A DNA stretch of 64,000 bases from Sphaerotilus sulfidivorans (GCF_013426975.1 NZ_JACCPY010000003.1:62001-126000); one strand, 5' to 3'. Positions 1 to 8,992 are shown, numbered from the stretch's first letter. Translations and numbers: made by a program. The notes: generated by a model from the sequence alone, not told the origin.

Positions 1-395
1 TCGGCCTGTTCGGCACCACGATCATCACGCCGGACAATGTGATGACCATCGTCGGCAACGGCAAGGTCTTCGGCGACACGGTGCAGAACTACTCGGCGCT
101 GCCGGTGCGCCGCGTCGAGCGCACCGCGCAGCTGGCGCAGGGCGTCGATCCGCTGGACGCGATCACGCGCCTGAAGGCGGCCATCGCGCAGATCCCCAAT
201 GTCGCGCAGAGCCCGGCGCCGGAGATCAACCTGCTCGACTTCAAGCTCGAGGGAGCGGTGATCGCGGTGCGGCCCTACACCCACACCGACCATTACTGGC
301 AGGTCTATTTCGACACCAACGAGGCGATCGCGCGCGTCGGCCAGGAAGCCGGCTGGCCGGTGCCGGCCGCCCACCACAAGGTGGTCCAGGCCTGA
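1..395 (+). CDS. MscS-family mechanosensitive channel, C-terminal part
   Basis: Small-conductance mechanosensitive channel of the inner membrane, which opens under membrane tension and releases solutes in hypo-osmotic shock. Only the last ~130 residues are present, read from base 3; the start lies outside the window. The stretch FGTTIITPDNVMTIVGNG and the following NYSALPVRRVE match the beta domain of the MscS cytoplasmic cage, and the rest matches the alpha/beta C-terminal domain. The pore helices are not visible. The TGA stop directly abuts the stop of the convergent mgsA. Family assignment is firm; the exact subfamily cannot be judged from this piece. Confidence 0.85.
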   Translation, partial: GLFGTTIITPDNVMTIVGNGKVFGDTVQNYSALPVRRVERTAQLAQGVDPLDAITRLKAAIAQIPNVAQSPAPEINLLDFKLEGAVIAVRPYTHTDHYWQVYFDTNEAIARVGQEAGWPVPAAHHKVVQA

Positions 396-812
396 TCAGG
401 CCGAGGCTGCGCGCGGCAGCAGCTGATCGAGCAGCAGCCGCGCGGTGCTGGCGTTGGTCGCGCACGGCACGTCATGCACATCGCAGGCGCGCACCAGCGC
501 ATGGATGTCGGGCTCATGCGGCTGCGGCGTCATTGGATCGCGAAGAAAGACCACCGCGTCGATCTCGCCGACCGCCAGCCGCGCGCCGATCTGAAGATCG
601 CCACCGAGCGGGCCGCTGAGCAGCCGCTCCACCTCCAGACCCAGCTCGGTGGCCAGCCGCCCGCCGGTCGTGCCGGTCGCGCACAGCGTGCAGCCCCGCA
701 GTCGCGGGGCAAACTCCCGGGCCAGCGCGATCATGCGGTCCTTGCGGCCGTCATGGGCGATCAGGGCCAGGCGCAGCGGCCGGGACGCGCCGGCAGGATT
801 CGATTCCGTCAT
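396..812 (-). CDS. mgsA: Methylglyoxal synthase
   Basis: Cytosolic enzyme that converts dihydroxyacetone phosphate to methylglyoxal and phosphate, a bypass of lower glycolysis that frees phosphate. At 138 aa it has the family's small size. Signature residues are in place: His20-Asp21 ([10 protein letters not shown]), the phosphate-binding GTTG at 47-50, SGPLGGD with the catalytic Asp at 72, and His99 in PHEPD. The neighbour on one side is the convergent MscS gene with no spacer; the other side is a 463-bp gap shared with the divergent helicase gene. Confident. Confidence 0.93.
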   Translation of the reverse strand: MTESNPAGASRPLRLALIAHDGRKDRMIALAREFAPRLRGCTLCATGTTGGRLATELGLEVERLLSGPLGGDLQIGARLAVGEIDAVVFLRDPMTPQPHEPDIHALVRACDVHDVPCATNASTARLLLDQLLPRAASA

Positions 813-1275
813 CCATTCATCCTTTGCTGTGCGGATTTTTCGTCCGGACGATCCTAGCGGTGCGCGGTTACAGGCCGGATTCTTCCGCTTCGGGATCAGC
901 TCGAGATCAGACGACAGACGTGCAGTCCATCAGGGAATGCGCTAGAATCTGAGTCTGCTGTTGATGCCGCTTTCACGGGCAGCACCGTTCAGCCTTTCGC
1001 ACATCCCCTCTGACCTTCCTCTTTCCCTCATCCTCCGGCAGACCGCATCCTTTTCAGGAATCGGCGACTGCGGGGCTGCAGGCGCGGTCGGCGGCGATGC
1101 TATTCGACCCCGGCAGGCTTGATTCCAATCCCCTGTACCGACCGCGAGCCAGGCGCCATGCGGATGACGCGCCTTTGCCTTCGCCGGCCTGCCATCCCGT
1201 GTTTCCACCTCGCCCGCGGCGAGCCGGAAACCCCTGCCGAATGGCGCCCGAGTGGCGCCGGATGAGAGTATTCAC
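813..1275. other. 463-bp intergenic region between divergent mgsA and rhlE
   Basis: No convincing gene here on either strand. It holds a TAGAAT box at 943-948 (see promoter entry) and a CT-rich tract around 995-1045. If transcription starts near 955, rhlE has a leader of about 320 nt. Long 5' leaders are common on cold-inducible helicase genes, but I see no clear stem-loop family here and do not call a riboswitch. Confidence 0.5.
943..948 (+). promoter_or_regulatory. Possible -10 element upstream of rhlE
   Basis: TAGAAT matches the sigma-70 -10 consensus at 5 of 6 bases. The same hexamer lies upstream of pcm (8987), icd (54087-54092, minus) and clpS (52120-52125, minus) in this window. No good -35 is seen at 16-18 bp, so the call is weak. 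Confidence 0.3.
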
Positions 1276-2871
1276 ATGAGCTTTTCGACCCTGGGCCTGA
1301 ACGAGGCCATCCTGCAAGCCGTCACCGCTGCCGGCTACGAGAACCCGACCGACGTGCAGGCGCAGACCATTCCCGCCGCGATGACCGGTGCGGATCTGCG
1401 CGTGTGCTCCAACACCGGCAGCGGCAAGACCGCCGCCTTCGTGCTGCCGGCACTCGAGCGCGTGCTGGCCGCCCGCGAGGCCAATCCGGCCGCGAGCCGC
1501 CGCCCGCTGCGCGGTCAGCCGCCGCAAGGTCCGCGCGTGCTGGTGCTGGCCCCGACCCGCGAGCTGGCCATCCAGGTCTCCAAGGCCGCGGTGACCTACG
1601 GCAGCCACATCCCGCACCTGAAGGTCGCCACCGTCGTCGGCGGCGTGCCCTACGGCGCCCAGCTGGCCGCGCTGCGTGGCCCGATCGATCTGCTGATCGC
1701 CACCCCGGGCCGCCTGATCGACCACCTCGACAGCGGCAAGGCCATCCTGGGCCAGGTCGAGATGCTGATCCTGGACGAAGCCGACCGCATGCTGGACATG
1801 GGCTTCATCGAGGACATCGAGCGCATCGCCGAATCCCTGCCGGCCGGCCGCCAGACCGTGATGGTCAGCGCGACCTTCGCCGGTCAGGTCGGTCGCCTGG
1901 CCGACCAGATCCTGAAGGACGATGCCCAGCGCATCGAGGTCGCCAACCACACCGACAGCCACGCCAACATCGAGCAGCAGCTGCTGTGGGCCGATGACCT
2001 GGACCACAAGTCGGCGCTGCTCGAGAACCTGCTGACCAGCACCGAGATGCAGCAGGCGGTGATCTTCACCAGCACCCAGCGCGACGCCGACGAGCTGGCC
2101 GCCCATCTGTACGAGATGGGCCATGCGGTCGCGCCGCTGCACGGCGGCATGCCGCAGGGCCGTCGCAACCGCACGCTGATGGCACTGCGCCGCGGCGAGC
2201 TGCGCATCCTGGTGGCCACCGACGTCGCCGCGCGCGGCATCGACGTGCCGACCATCAGCCATGTCATCAACTTCGGCCTGCCGATGAAGGCCGAGGACTA
2301 TGTGCACCGCATCGGCCGCACCGGCCGCGCCGGCCGCTCGGGCCGCGCGATCACGCTGGCCGAGCGCCGCGATGTCGGCATGATCCGCCGCATCCAGCAG
2401 TTCACCACCCAGTCGATCCCGGTGGGCACGCTGGCCGGCCTGGAGCCGAAGCGCCCGGCGCCGGAGATGTTCAGCCGTGCTCCGCGTCGTGACGGCGGCC
2501 GTCCGCCGCACCGCGGCCATGGCGGCCCCGGCGGCTATGGCGGTCGTCCGGACAACCGTGGCGGCGACCGTGGCGGCTACGGCTTCGCGCGTCCGATGGA
2601 CGGCGCACCGCGTCGCGGCGGCTTCGATGGCCCACGCTTCGATTCGGCACCGCGCTTCGATGCGCCCCGCTTCGAGGCTCCGCGTCACGAAGGCCGCCCG
2701 GAGTTCCGCGGCGAGCCCCGCCATGACGGCCCGCGCGGTCAGGGCCCGCGTCGTCAGGAAGGCGCTCCGCGCTTCGACGGCGAACGCCGCTTCGATGAGC
2801 GCAGCGGCCCGCGTGGCGGCTTCGGCGGCGGCCGTCCGGCCCCGCGCGGCCGTGGCCACGGCCCGCGCTGA
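1276..2871 (+). CDS. rhlE: DEAD-box ATP-dependent RNA helicase, RhlE type
   Basis: ATP-driven RNA unwinding enzyme, probably acting in ribosome assembly and mRNA turnover. The 531-aa protein has the helicase motifs in order: NTGSGKT (46-52), PTRELA, TPGR, DEAD (167-170), SAT (198-200), RGIDV and HRIGRTGR (344-351). The last ~135 residues form a basic low-complexity tail: first GGR/GGYGG-type RGG repeats, then repeats of the form RFD-x-PRF, typical of RNA-binding tails of RhlE relatives in betaproteobacteria. I chose the ATG at 1276 (MSFSTLGLNEAI) because helicase homology begins there and GAGAG lies upstream; an in-frame ATG at 1252 adds eight residues. It ends 5 bp before a convergent lipoprotein gene. 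Confidence 0.92.
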   Translation: MSFSTLGLNEAILQAVTAAGYENPTDVQAQTIPAAMTGADLRVCSNTGSGKTAAFVLPALERVLAAREANPAASRRPLRGQPPQGPRVLVLAPTRELAIQVSKAAVTYGSHIPHLKVATVVGGVPYGAQLAALRGPIDLLIATPGRLIDHLDSGKAILGQVEMLILDEADRMLDMGFIEDIERIAESLPAGRQTVMVSATFAGQVGRLADQILKDDAQRIEVANHTDSHANIEQQLLWADDLDHKSALLENLLTSTEMQQAVIFTSTQRDADELAAHLYEMGHAVAPLHGGMPQGRRNRTLMALRRGELRILVATDVAARGIDVPTISHVINFGLPMKAEDYVHRIGRTGRAGRSGRAITLAERRDVGMIRRIQQFTTQSIPVGTLAGLEPKRPAPEMFSRAPRRDGGRPPHRGHGGPGGYGGRPDNRGGDRGGYGFARPMDGAPRRGGFDGPRFDSAPRFDAPRFEAPRHEGRPEFRGEPRHDGPRGQGPRRQEGAPRFDGERRFDERSGPRGGFGGGRPAPRGRGHGPR

Positions 2872-2876
2872 TCCGT

Positions 2877-3128
2877 TCAGTCGTCCTGCCAGCGGCCGCC
2901 CCGGCGGTCGTGATGACCACGGCCTCCGTGCCCGCGTCGGTCTTCCGGCACGACGATGACCCGCGGCGCCGGTTGCGGCGCCGGCACCACCACCACATCA
3001 CGCCCGTGACCCCGGTGGTGACCGTGGCCCGGCACCGGGACCACCACGCAGCCAGACAGCACGCTCAGCCCGCCCAGCATCAGCAGCGCGGCGCCTGAGC
3101 GCCGCCATGTCGACTTCTTCATCGTCAT
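2877..3128 (-). CDS. Small His/Gly/Arg-rich lipoprotein, function unknown
   Basis: Predicted 83-aa lipoprotein. The N-terminus has basic residues, a hydrophobic stretch and a lipobox LSGC with Cys27, so it should be lipid-anchored after signal peptidase II. The mature part is about 57 residues, very rich in His, Gly and Arg (for example GHGHHRGHGR and GGRGHHDRRGG), with Pro/Val segments between. The histidine clusters could bind metal ions; that is inference. An alternative start at Met3 (3122) gives MKKSTW. It is convergent with rhlE and followed upstream by another lipoprotein gene. No named family recognised. Confidence 0.65.
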   Translation of the reverse strand: MTMKKSTWRRSGAALLMLGGLSVLSGCVVVPVPGHGHHRGHGRDVVVVPAPQPAPRVIVVPEDRRGHGGRGHHDRRGGRWQDD

Positions 3129-3213
3129 GACACGGCCATGAAGGCCGAAATGAGTTGCAACAGCAGCTCAACGCGCCAGCATGCAAACCGGCCGACCGGC
3201 CTTCAGCCCGGCC

Positions 3214-3849
3214 TCAGGATCGGACAGGCGCCATATTGCCGCTCACCGGCAAGGGCACCAGCCGCAGCGTGATGCCCCCCGGGCGCACCTCGATCGGCCC
3301 GGGCTGCAGTCCGGCCTTGGCCGCCAGCTCCAGCGCCAGCCGGTCGATGCGGTGGATCTCCAGACCTTCCAGCATCGACTCGGCCAGCCAGCCGCCCCAG
3401 CGGTTCAGGCCGGTGGCCAGCAGCGGCGGCAATCCGTCGATGGCGATGTTCTCGCGCCGCACCCGGTCCAGCCGGATCGTGCCGTCGGACGGCTCATAGC
3501 GCAGCGCACTGCTGAACATGATGTTGCCGCGAAGATCGCGCCGGCTCAGCACTGTCTCGCGCAGACCCATGTCGAAGCCCAGCATCATGCGGCCCGCCCC
3601 CGGCTGCAGCAGCACCCGCGGCGAGCTGATGCGCACCTCGAACACCTCCAGCACCTTCTGCTGCAGCGGGAAGCGCGAGGACAGCGCCGCCTGCATCTCG
3701 CGTTCGCTGGTGGTGAACTCCCTGGGCACCACCGAGGCACAGCCCCACAGCCCGCCGACCAGCACCATCGCGCCGATCCTCAGCAGCCCGCGACGACCGC
3801 CTGCCGGCCGACCGCCCTGTGCAGATGCTGCCCCTGTCATTGCACTCAC
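3214..3849 (-). CDS. DUF1439-family (YceB-like) lipoprotein
   Basis: Probable periplasmic-facing lipoprotein of 211 aa. A twin-basic N-terminus is followed by a hydrophobic segment and lipobox LWGC (Cys37). The rest resembles the DUF1439/YceB fold: FTTSEREMQAALSSRFPLQQ, a beta-rich middle with MLGFDM, and a C-terminal region with GLEIHRIDRLALELAAKAG. The start is GTG at 3849, preferred over ATG at 3840 because a GGAG lies 7 nt before the GTG. The gene is divergent from the tetR gene and shares its operator region, so it may belong to the same regulon. Molecular function unknown. Confidence 0.7.
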   Translation of the reverse strand: MSAMTGAASAQGGRPAGGRRGLLRIGAMVLVGGLWGCASVVPREFTTSEREMQAALSSRFPLQQKVLEVFEVRISSPRVLLQPGAGRMMLGFDMGLRETVLSRRDLRGNIMFSSALRYEPSDGTIRLDRVRRENIAIDGLPPLLATGLNRWGGWLAESMLEGLEIHRIDRLALELAAKAGLQPGPIEVRPGGITLRLVPLPVSGNMAPVRS

Positions 3850-3865
3850 TTCATTGCTCCACTAC

Positions 3866-3885
3866 ATTACTGACCGGTTAGTCAT
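3866..3885. promoter_or_regulatory. Palindromic operator between DUF1439 gene and tetR
   Basis: A near-perfect inverted repeat centred on ACCGGT at 3873-3878. Eight of ten base pairs are symmetric over 3866-3885; the core is ACTGACCGGTTAGT. This resembles operators of TetR/AcrR repressors next to RND pumps (ACTnACCGGTnAGT). It ends 5 bp before the tetR start and 17 bp before the divergent lipoprotein start, so repressor binding would cover both promoters. Confidence 0.65.
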
Positions 3886-3889
3886 TATC

Positions 3890-4597
3890 ATGCCCCGGAA
3901 ACCCGCCTTGTCCGCCGAACCGTCCGAACGCTCCGACCTGCCCGAACCGGCTGGCACGCCAGCGCCGCCGGCCTCGCACCAGCGCCGCAAGGCCGAGCGG
4001 CCCAGCGAGCTGCTCGACGCCGCGCTGCAGCTCTTCGTCGAGAAGGGCTTCGCCGCGACCAAGACCGAGGACATCGCCCGGCTGGCCGGTGTCTCCAAGG
4101 GCACGCTCTACCTGTATTACACCAGCAAGGAAGACCTGCTCCGGGAGGTGATCTCGCAGCGGGTGTCGACCCGCATCGCCGAGGGAATGGCCCGGGCGGC
4201 CGCCCATCAGGGCAGTGCCACCGAGCTGATGCGCACGCTGCTGGTCGACTGGTGGATGCAGACGCTCGAGAGCGATGCCTCCGGCGTGTTCAAGCTGGTG
4301 GTCAGCGAGGTGCGCAACTTCCCGGAGATCGCCGAGCTGTGGTTCAACGAGATCTCGCAGCCCGGCTCGCAGCTGATCGGCGGCATGGTGCAGCGCGGCA
4401 TCGACTCGGGCGAGTTCCGGCAGGTCGACGTGCTCTCGGTGGTCTATTCGATCGTCATGCCGCTGGTGATGCTGTGCGTGCACCGGCACTCGCTCGGCGC
4501 CTGCGAATGCCCGGGCATGGGCCTGGATCCGCAGACCTTCATCCGCGCCCACATCGATCTGGTGCTGCGCGGCATCTCCACCCATCCGGAACCCTGA
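3890..4597 (+). CDS. TetR/AcrR-family transcriptional regulator of an RND pump
   Basis: Repressor of 235 aa, probably controlling itself, the downstream RND genes and perhaps the divergent lipoprotein. After a ~35-residue Pro/Ala-rich lead, the helix-turn-helix spans about residues 42-88 (LLDAALQLFVEKGFAATKTE ... GVSKGTLYLYYTSKEDLLRE), the standard TetR N-terminal domain. The C-terminal helical domain would sense a pump substrate. I set the start at ATG 3890, just past the palindrome; reading frames that extend upstream would run through the operator. TGA is 5 bp before the adaptor gene, so the three genes look like one operon. Confidence 0.88.
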   Translation: MPRKPALSAEPSERSDLPEPAGTPAPPASHQRRKAERPSELLDAALQLFVEKGFAATKTEDIARLAGVSKGTLYLYYTSKEDLLREVISQRVSTRIAEGMARAAAHQGSATELMRTLLVDWWMQTLESDASGVFKLVVSEVRNFPEIAELWFNEISQPGSQLIGGMVQRGIDSGEFRQVDVLSVVYSIVMPLVMLCVHRHSLGACECPGMGLDPQTFIRAHIDLVLRGISTHPEP

Positions 4598-4602
4598 CGC
4601 CG

Positions 4603-5733
4603 ATGAAGCGATCGACCGCTCTTGCCGCCGGCGCTCTCGCGCTGGGCCTGCTGGGTCTGGCCGGCTGGAAGCTGTCGAGCCGCACGGCAGGCGCCGCCGC
4701 ACCGGCCTCGGCCAGCGCCACGCCGCTGCCGGCCCAGGCCGCGCTGCAGCTCCAGGACAGCGATCTGGTGACGCTGCGCCGGGCCGAGCTGGTCGATGCG
4801 GTGGCGCTGACCGGCAGCCTGAAGGCGGCGGTCAGCGCGCTGGTCAAGGCACGCAGCGCCGGCGAGCTGCTGGAGCTGGGCCCGCGCGAGGGCGACACGG
4901 TGCGCGCCGGACAGATCGTCGGGCGCATCGATCCGGCCGATGCGCAGCTGCGGCTGCGCCAGGCCGAGCAGCAGATCGAGTCGGCGCAGGCCCAGCTCGA
5001 CATCACCGGGCGGACGCTGGACAACAACCGCGCGCTGGTCGAGCAGGGCTTCATCTCGCCCACTGCGCTGGAGACCTCGGTCTCGAACCACCGCGCCGCC
5101 CAGGCGGCACTGCAGTCGGCCCGCGCCAGCACCGATCTGGCCCGGCGCGCGCTCGACGACACGGTGCTGAAGGCACCGATCAGCGGCCAGGTCGCGCAGC
5201 GCCTGGCCCAGCCGGGCGAACGGGTCGCGCTGGAGGCGCGCCTCCTGGAGATCATCGATCTCGACCGGCTCGAGCTGGAGGCGACCGTGCCGGCGGCCGA
5301 ACTGGCCCGCACCCGCATCGGCGCAGGCGCGGTGCTGCAGGTCGAGGGCGTGGACACGCCGGTGCGGACCCGGGTGCTGCGCATCAGCCCGGCCGCGCAG
5401 GCCGGCACCCGGTCGGTGCCAGTGCATCTGGCCATCGAGCCGGCACCGGGGCTGCGTGCCGGCCTGTTCGCGCGCGGTCGGATCGAGCAGGGCCGGCGCA
5501 GCACGCTGGTGCTGCCGCTGTCGGCGGTGCGCGTCGACCAGCCGCAGCCGCATGTGATCGAGCTGGACACCGGCGCGGGCCTGCTGCGCCAGCGCGCGGT
5601 TCGCACCGGGGCGCGTGGCGAGGTCGACGGCACCGCGTCGATCGAGATCCTCGACGGCCTGACCGAGGGCGCGCGGGTGCTGGCCGGCCGGCTCGGCCCG
5701 GTGCGCGACGGCACGCCGGCCGTGCTGCGCTGA
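4603..5733 (+). CDS. RND efflux pump periplasmic adaptor (HlyD/MFP family)
   Basis: Membrane-fusion protein of 376 aa linking the RND permease to an outer-membrane channel. An N-terminal hydrophobic segment (about residues 5-22) anchors it in, or targets it across, the inner membrane. A split lipoyl (barrel-sandwich) domain follows, with ARSAGELLELGPREGDTVRA and later LKAPISGQVAQRLAQPGERV. Between these halves lies an alpha-helical hairpin (QAEQQIESAQAQLDITGRTL and onward), then beta-barrel and membrane-proximal domains. Start ATG 4603 comes 5 bp after the tetR stop. The permease gene follows after 22 bp. Confidence 0.9.
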   Translation: MKRSTALAAGALALGLLGLAGWKLSSRTAGAAAPASASATPLPAQAALQLQDSDLVTLRRAELVDAVALTGSLKAAVSALVKARSAGELLELGPREGDTVRAGQIVGRIDPADAQLRLRQAEQQIESAQAQLDITGRTLDNNRALVEQGFISPTALETSVSNHRAAQAALQSARASTDLARRALDDTVLKAPISGQVAQRLAQPGERVALEARLLEIIDLDRLELEATVPAAELARTRIGAGAVLQVEGVDTPVRTRVLRISPAAQAGTRSVPVHLAIEPAPGLRAGLFARGRIEQGRRSTLVLPLSAVRVDQPQPHVIELDTGAGLLRQRAVRTGARGEVDGTASIEILDGLTEGARVLAGRLGPVRDGTPAVLR

Positions 5734-5755
5734 ACCCCACGCCGTCACACCCATC

Positions 5756-8700
5756 ATGTGGTTCACCCGCGTCTCGATCGCCAATCCGGTCCTGGCCACC
5801 ATGGTGATGCTGGCGCTGGTGGTGCTGGGGCTGTTCTCCTTCCAGCGCCTGAAGGTCGACCAGTTTCCCGACATCGAGTTTCCGACGGTGGTGGTCAGCA
5901 CCGAATATCCCGGTGCCGCCGCCGAGATCGTCGAGACCGAGCTGACCCGCAAGATCGAGGAAAGCGTCAACGCGATCGCCGGCATCAGCCAGCTGTCCTC
6001 GCGCAGCTATGCCGGCACCTCGGTGGTCATCATCCAGTTCGACCTGACGATGGACGGCCGGCGCGCCGCCGACGATGTGCGCGAGAAGCTCGCCATCCTC
6101 AAGCCGCAGCTGCGCGAGGAGATCGGCGAGCCCAAGGTGCAGCGCTTCGATCCGGCAAGCCGGCCGATCTGGAGCGTGGCGGTGCGGGCGTCTGGCAACG
6201 CCGATGCGCCGCCCGACGCGGCCGATGCGGCCGGCGCGATGCGGCGCACGCTCTGGGCCGAGCAGGTGCTGAAGAAGCGGCTGGAGAATGTGCGCGGCGT
6301 CGGCTCGGTCACGCTGGTCGGCGCGGTGCGGCGCGAGATCCAGATCCAGCTCGATCCGGTGCGGATGGAGGCCGCCGGCATCAGCGCCGAGCAGGTGATC
6401 GCCGCGGTGCGCGGCGAGAACCAGGACCTGCCCGCCGGCCTGCTGCGCTCGGCCGAGCAGGAACGCGTGGTGCAGATCCGCGGCCGCATCGAGCGGCCGG
6501 AGGACTTCGCCCGGCTGGTGGTCGCGCGCCGCGGCGCCACGCTGGTGCGCCTGGGCGAGGTCGCGCAGGTGGTCGACGGCCCGCAGGAGACCGACTCGCT
6601 GGCCCTGCTCGACGGCCAGCGCAGCCTGGTGCTCGAGGTGCAGAAGGCCCAGGGCCAGAACACCATCGAGGTGGTCGACGGCCTGGAGCGCGAGCTGACG
6701 GCGCTGCAGGCCGCCGGCGCGCTGCCCGCCGACCTGCGGCTGGACCGGGTGCGCGACAGCTCGCGCCCGATCCGGGTCTCGGTGGCCAATGTGCGCCAGA
6801 CCCTGATCGAGGGCGCGCTGCTGACGGTCGCGATCGTCTTCCTGTTCCTGAACTCCTGGCGCTCGACCGTCATCACCGGCCTGACGCTGCCGATCGCGCT
6901 GATCGGCACCTTCCTGTTCATGCAGTGGTTCGGCTTCTCGGTCAACATGATCACGCTGATGGCGCTGAGCCTGTGCGTGGGCCTGCTGATCGACGACGCC
7001 ATCGTCGTGCGCGAGAACATCGTGCGCCATGTGCAGATGGGCAAGGACGCCCGGCGCGCCGCGCTCGACGGCACCGCCGAGATCGGCCTGGCGGTGCTGG
7101 CCACCACGCTGTCGATCGTCGCCGTCTTCCTGCCGATCGGCTTCATGGGCGGCATCATCGGCCAGTTCTTCCACGAGTTCGGCATCACCATCGTCGCGGC
7201 GGTGCTGATCTCGATGTTCGTCAGCTTCACGCTCGACCCGATGCTCAGCGCGGTCTGGCATGACCCGGCGGTGCAGGCCGAGGGGCAGCCCTTCCGGCCG
7301 GTCACGCTCTACGAGCGCACGCTGGGGCGGATCACCCATGCGGTCGACCGCGGCTCGCACCGGCTGGGCGAGGGCTATCAGGCGCTGCTGGGCTGGTCGC
7401 TGCGCCACCGGCTGCTGACGGTGGTGCTGGCGCTGGGCACGCTGGTGGCGGCGCTGGCGCTGACCCGCTCGCTCGGCACCGAGTTCGTGCCCAAGGCCGA
7501 CTATTCCGAGACCTTTGTCAGCTTCCACACCCCGGTCGGCTCCTCGCTGGAGGTGACCGAGGCGCGGGTGCGCGAGGTCGAGGCGCTGATCCGCCGCCGC
7601 CCCGAGGTGAAATACACCCTGGCGACGATCAACGCCGGCCAGGCCCAGGGCCGCATCTTCGCGCAGATCTACATCCGGCTGGTCGACCGCAAGGACCGCC
7701 AGCTCAGCCAGGACCAGCTCGCCGCGCCGCTGCGCCAGGAGCTGCTGCAGGTGCCCGGCATCACCGTGACCCATGTCGGCCTGCTGGATGCGGTCGGCGG
7801 CAACAAGCCGCTGATGCTGTCGCTGCAGGGCAGCGACCTGGGCGAGCTGCAGCGACAGACCGAGCGGCTGCTCGAGCGGCTGCGCAGGATTCCCGGCCTG
7901 GTCGATCTGGACAGCAGCGCCCGCGCGGACCAGCCGACGCTGGCGGTCACGCTGCGCCGCGATGCCGCAGCCGACCTCGGCCTGGGCGTGGCCGGCGTGA
8001 CCGGCACGCTGCGCGCGCTGGTGGCCGGGCAGACGGTGGGCAACTGGCGCGCCAGCGACGAGCTCAATGTCGAGGTCAAGGTCGAGCTGGCGCCGCAGGC
8101 CCGCGACAGCACGGCCGACATCGCGCGGCTGATGATGCCGGCCGGCCAGAACGCCGACGGCAGCGCCCGGCTGGTGCGGCTCGACCAGATCGCCGAGCTG
8201 GGCGAGGACCGCACGCCCCAGCAGATCAACCGCCGCGACCTCGCGCGCGAGGTCGAGATCACCGCCAACGTGCAGGGCCGCTCGCTCGGCGAGGTCTCGG
8301 CCGACATCCACCGCGTGCTCGAGAGCGAGCCGCTGCCGCCGGGCCTGCGCTGGCGCTTCGGCGGCTCGACCAAGGACATGGCCGAGAGCTTCGGACACGC
8401 CGTCTCGGCGCTGGCGATGGGCGTGATCTTCATCTACATGATCCTGGCCTCGCAGTTCCGCAGCTTCATGCAGCCGGTGGCGCTGATGAGCTCGCTGCCG
8501 CTGACGCTGATCGGGGTGGTGGGCGCGCTGCTGATGTTCGGCTCGACGATGAACCTGTTCTCGATCATCGGCGTGGTGATGCTGATGGGGCTGGTGACGA
8601 AGAACGCGATCCTGCTGATCGACTTCGCGATCCGCGCCCGCGCCGGCGAGGTGCATCTGGACGATGACGGCGGCCAGCCCGGCCGGCGGCTCGGGCGCGA

Positions 8701-8989
8701 GGAGGCGCTGCTGCTGGCCGCTCGGGTGCGGCTGCGACCGATCCTGATGACCACGCTGGCGATGGTCTTCGGCATGGTGCCGCTGGCCTTCGCGCTCTCG
8801 GAAGGCGCGGAGCAGCGCGCGCCGATGGGCCAGGCGGTGATCGGCGGCGTCATCACCTCCTCGCTGCTGACGCTGGTGGTGGTGCCGGTGATCTATTGCT
8901 GGATCGACGACCTGAGCATGTGGACGAGGCGACGCTTCGGCCCGGATCGTCGGCCCGATGCCACATCGGGCACCGGATCGGCCTCCTAG
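5756..8989 (+). CDS. RND-family efflux transporter permease
   Basis: Inner-membrane proton/drug antiporter of 1077 aa, the usual size for an AcrB/MdtB-type subunit. It has an N-terminal TM helix, two large periplasmic loops and two sets of six TM helices. The proton-relay residues are present: Asp413-Asp414 in LLIDDAIVVREN (TM4) and Lys949 in GLVTKNAILLIDFA (TM10). FMGGIIGQFFHEF and GSTKDMAESFGHAVSALAMG are typical. Substrate cannot be read from the sequence. It is in an operon with tetR and the adaptor; no outer-membrane factor is encoded within it, but a tolC-type gene lies 1.1 kb downstream. Confidence 0.93.
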   Translation: MWFTRVSIANPVLATMVMLALVVLGLFSFQRLKVDQFPDIEFPTVVVSTEYPGAAAEIVETELTRKIEESVNAIAGISQLSSRSYAGTSVVIIQFDLTMDGRRAADDVREKLAILKPQLREEIGEPKVQRFDPASRPIWSVAVRASGNADAPPDAADAAGAMRRTLWAEQVLKKRLENVRGVGSVTLVGAVRREIQIQLDPVRMEAAGISAEQVIAAVRGENQDLPAGLLRSAEQERVVQIRGRIERPEDFARLVVARRGATLVRLGEVAQVVDGPQETDSLALLDGQRSLVLEVQKAQGQNTIEVVDGLERELTALQAAGALPADLRLDRVRDSSRPIRVSVANVRQTLIEGALLTVAIVFLFLNSWRSTVITGLTLPIALIGTFLFMQWFGFSVNMITLMALSLCVGLLIDDAIVVRENIVRHVQMGKDARRAALDGTAEIGLAVLATTLSIVAVFLPIGFMGGIIGQFFHEFGITIVAAVLISMFVSFTLDPMLSAVWHDPAVQAEGQPFRPVTLYERTLGRITHAVDRGSHRLGEGYQALLGWSLRHRLLTVVLALGTLVAALALTRSLGTEFVPKADYSETFVSFHTPVGSSLEVTEARVREVEALIRRRPEVKYTLATINAGQAQGRIFAQIYIRLVDRKDRQLSQDQLAAPLRQELLQVPGITVTHVGLLDAVGGNKPLMLSLQGSDLGELQRQTERLLERLRRIPGLVDLDSSARADQPTLAVTLRRDAAADLGLGVAGVTGTLRALVAGQTVGNWRASDELNVEVKVELAPQARDSTADIARLMMPAGQNADGSARLVRLDQIAELGEDRTPQQINRRDLAREVEITANVQGRSLGEVSADIHRVLESEPLPPGLRWRFGGSTKDMAESFGHAVSALAMGVIFIYMILASQFRSFMQPVALMSSLPLTLIGVVGALLMFGSTMNLFSIIGVVMLMGLVTKNAILLIDFAIRARAGEVHLDDDGGQPGRRLGREEALLLAARVRLRPILMTTLAMVFGMVPLAFALSEGAEQRAPMGQAVIGGVITSSLLTLVVVPVIYCWIDDLSMWTRRRFGPDRRPDATSGTGSAS

Positions 8990-8992
8990 AAT
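8987..8992 (+). promoter_or_regulatory. Possible -10 element for pcm operon
   Basis: TAGAAT overlaps the TAG stop codon of the RND gene, 43 bp before the pcm start. The match to the -10 consensus is 5 of 6, with no strong -35. It could give pcm, the rhodanese and tolC a start site separate from the pump operon. Confidence 0.3.

Noticed and set aside
389-402. Perfect palindrome GGCCTGATCAGGCC at the mscS/mgsA junction
   Set aside because: It is formed by the two abutting stop codons and their last codons. A stem without a loop is a poor terminator; I do not call it a functional site.
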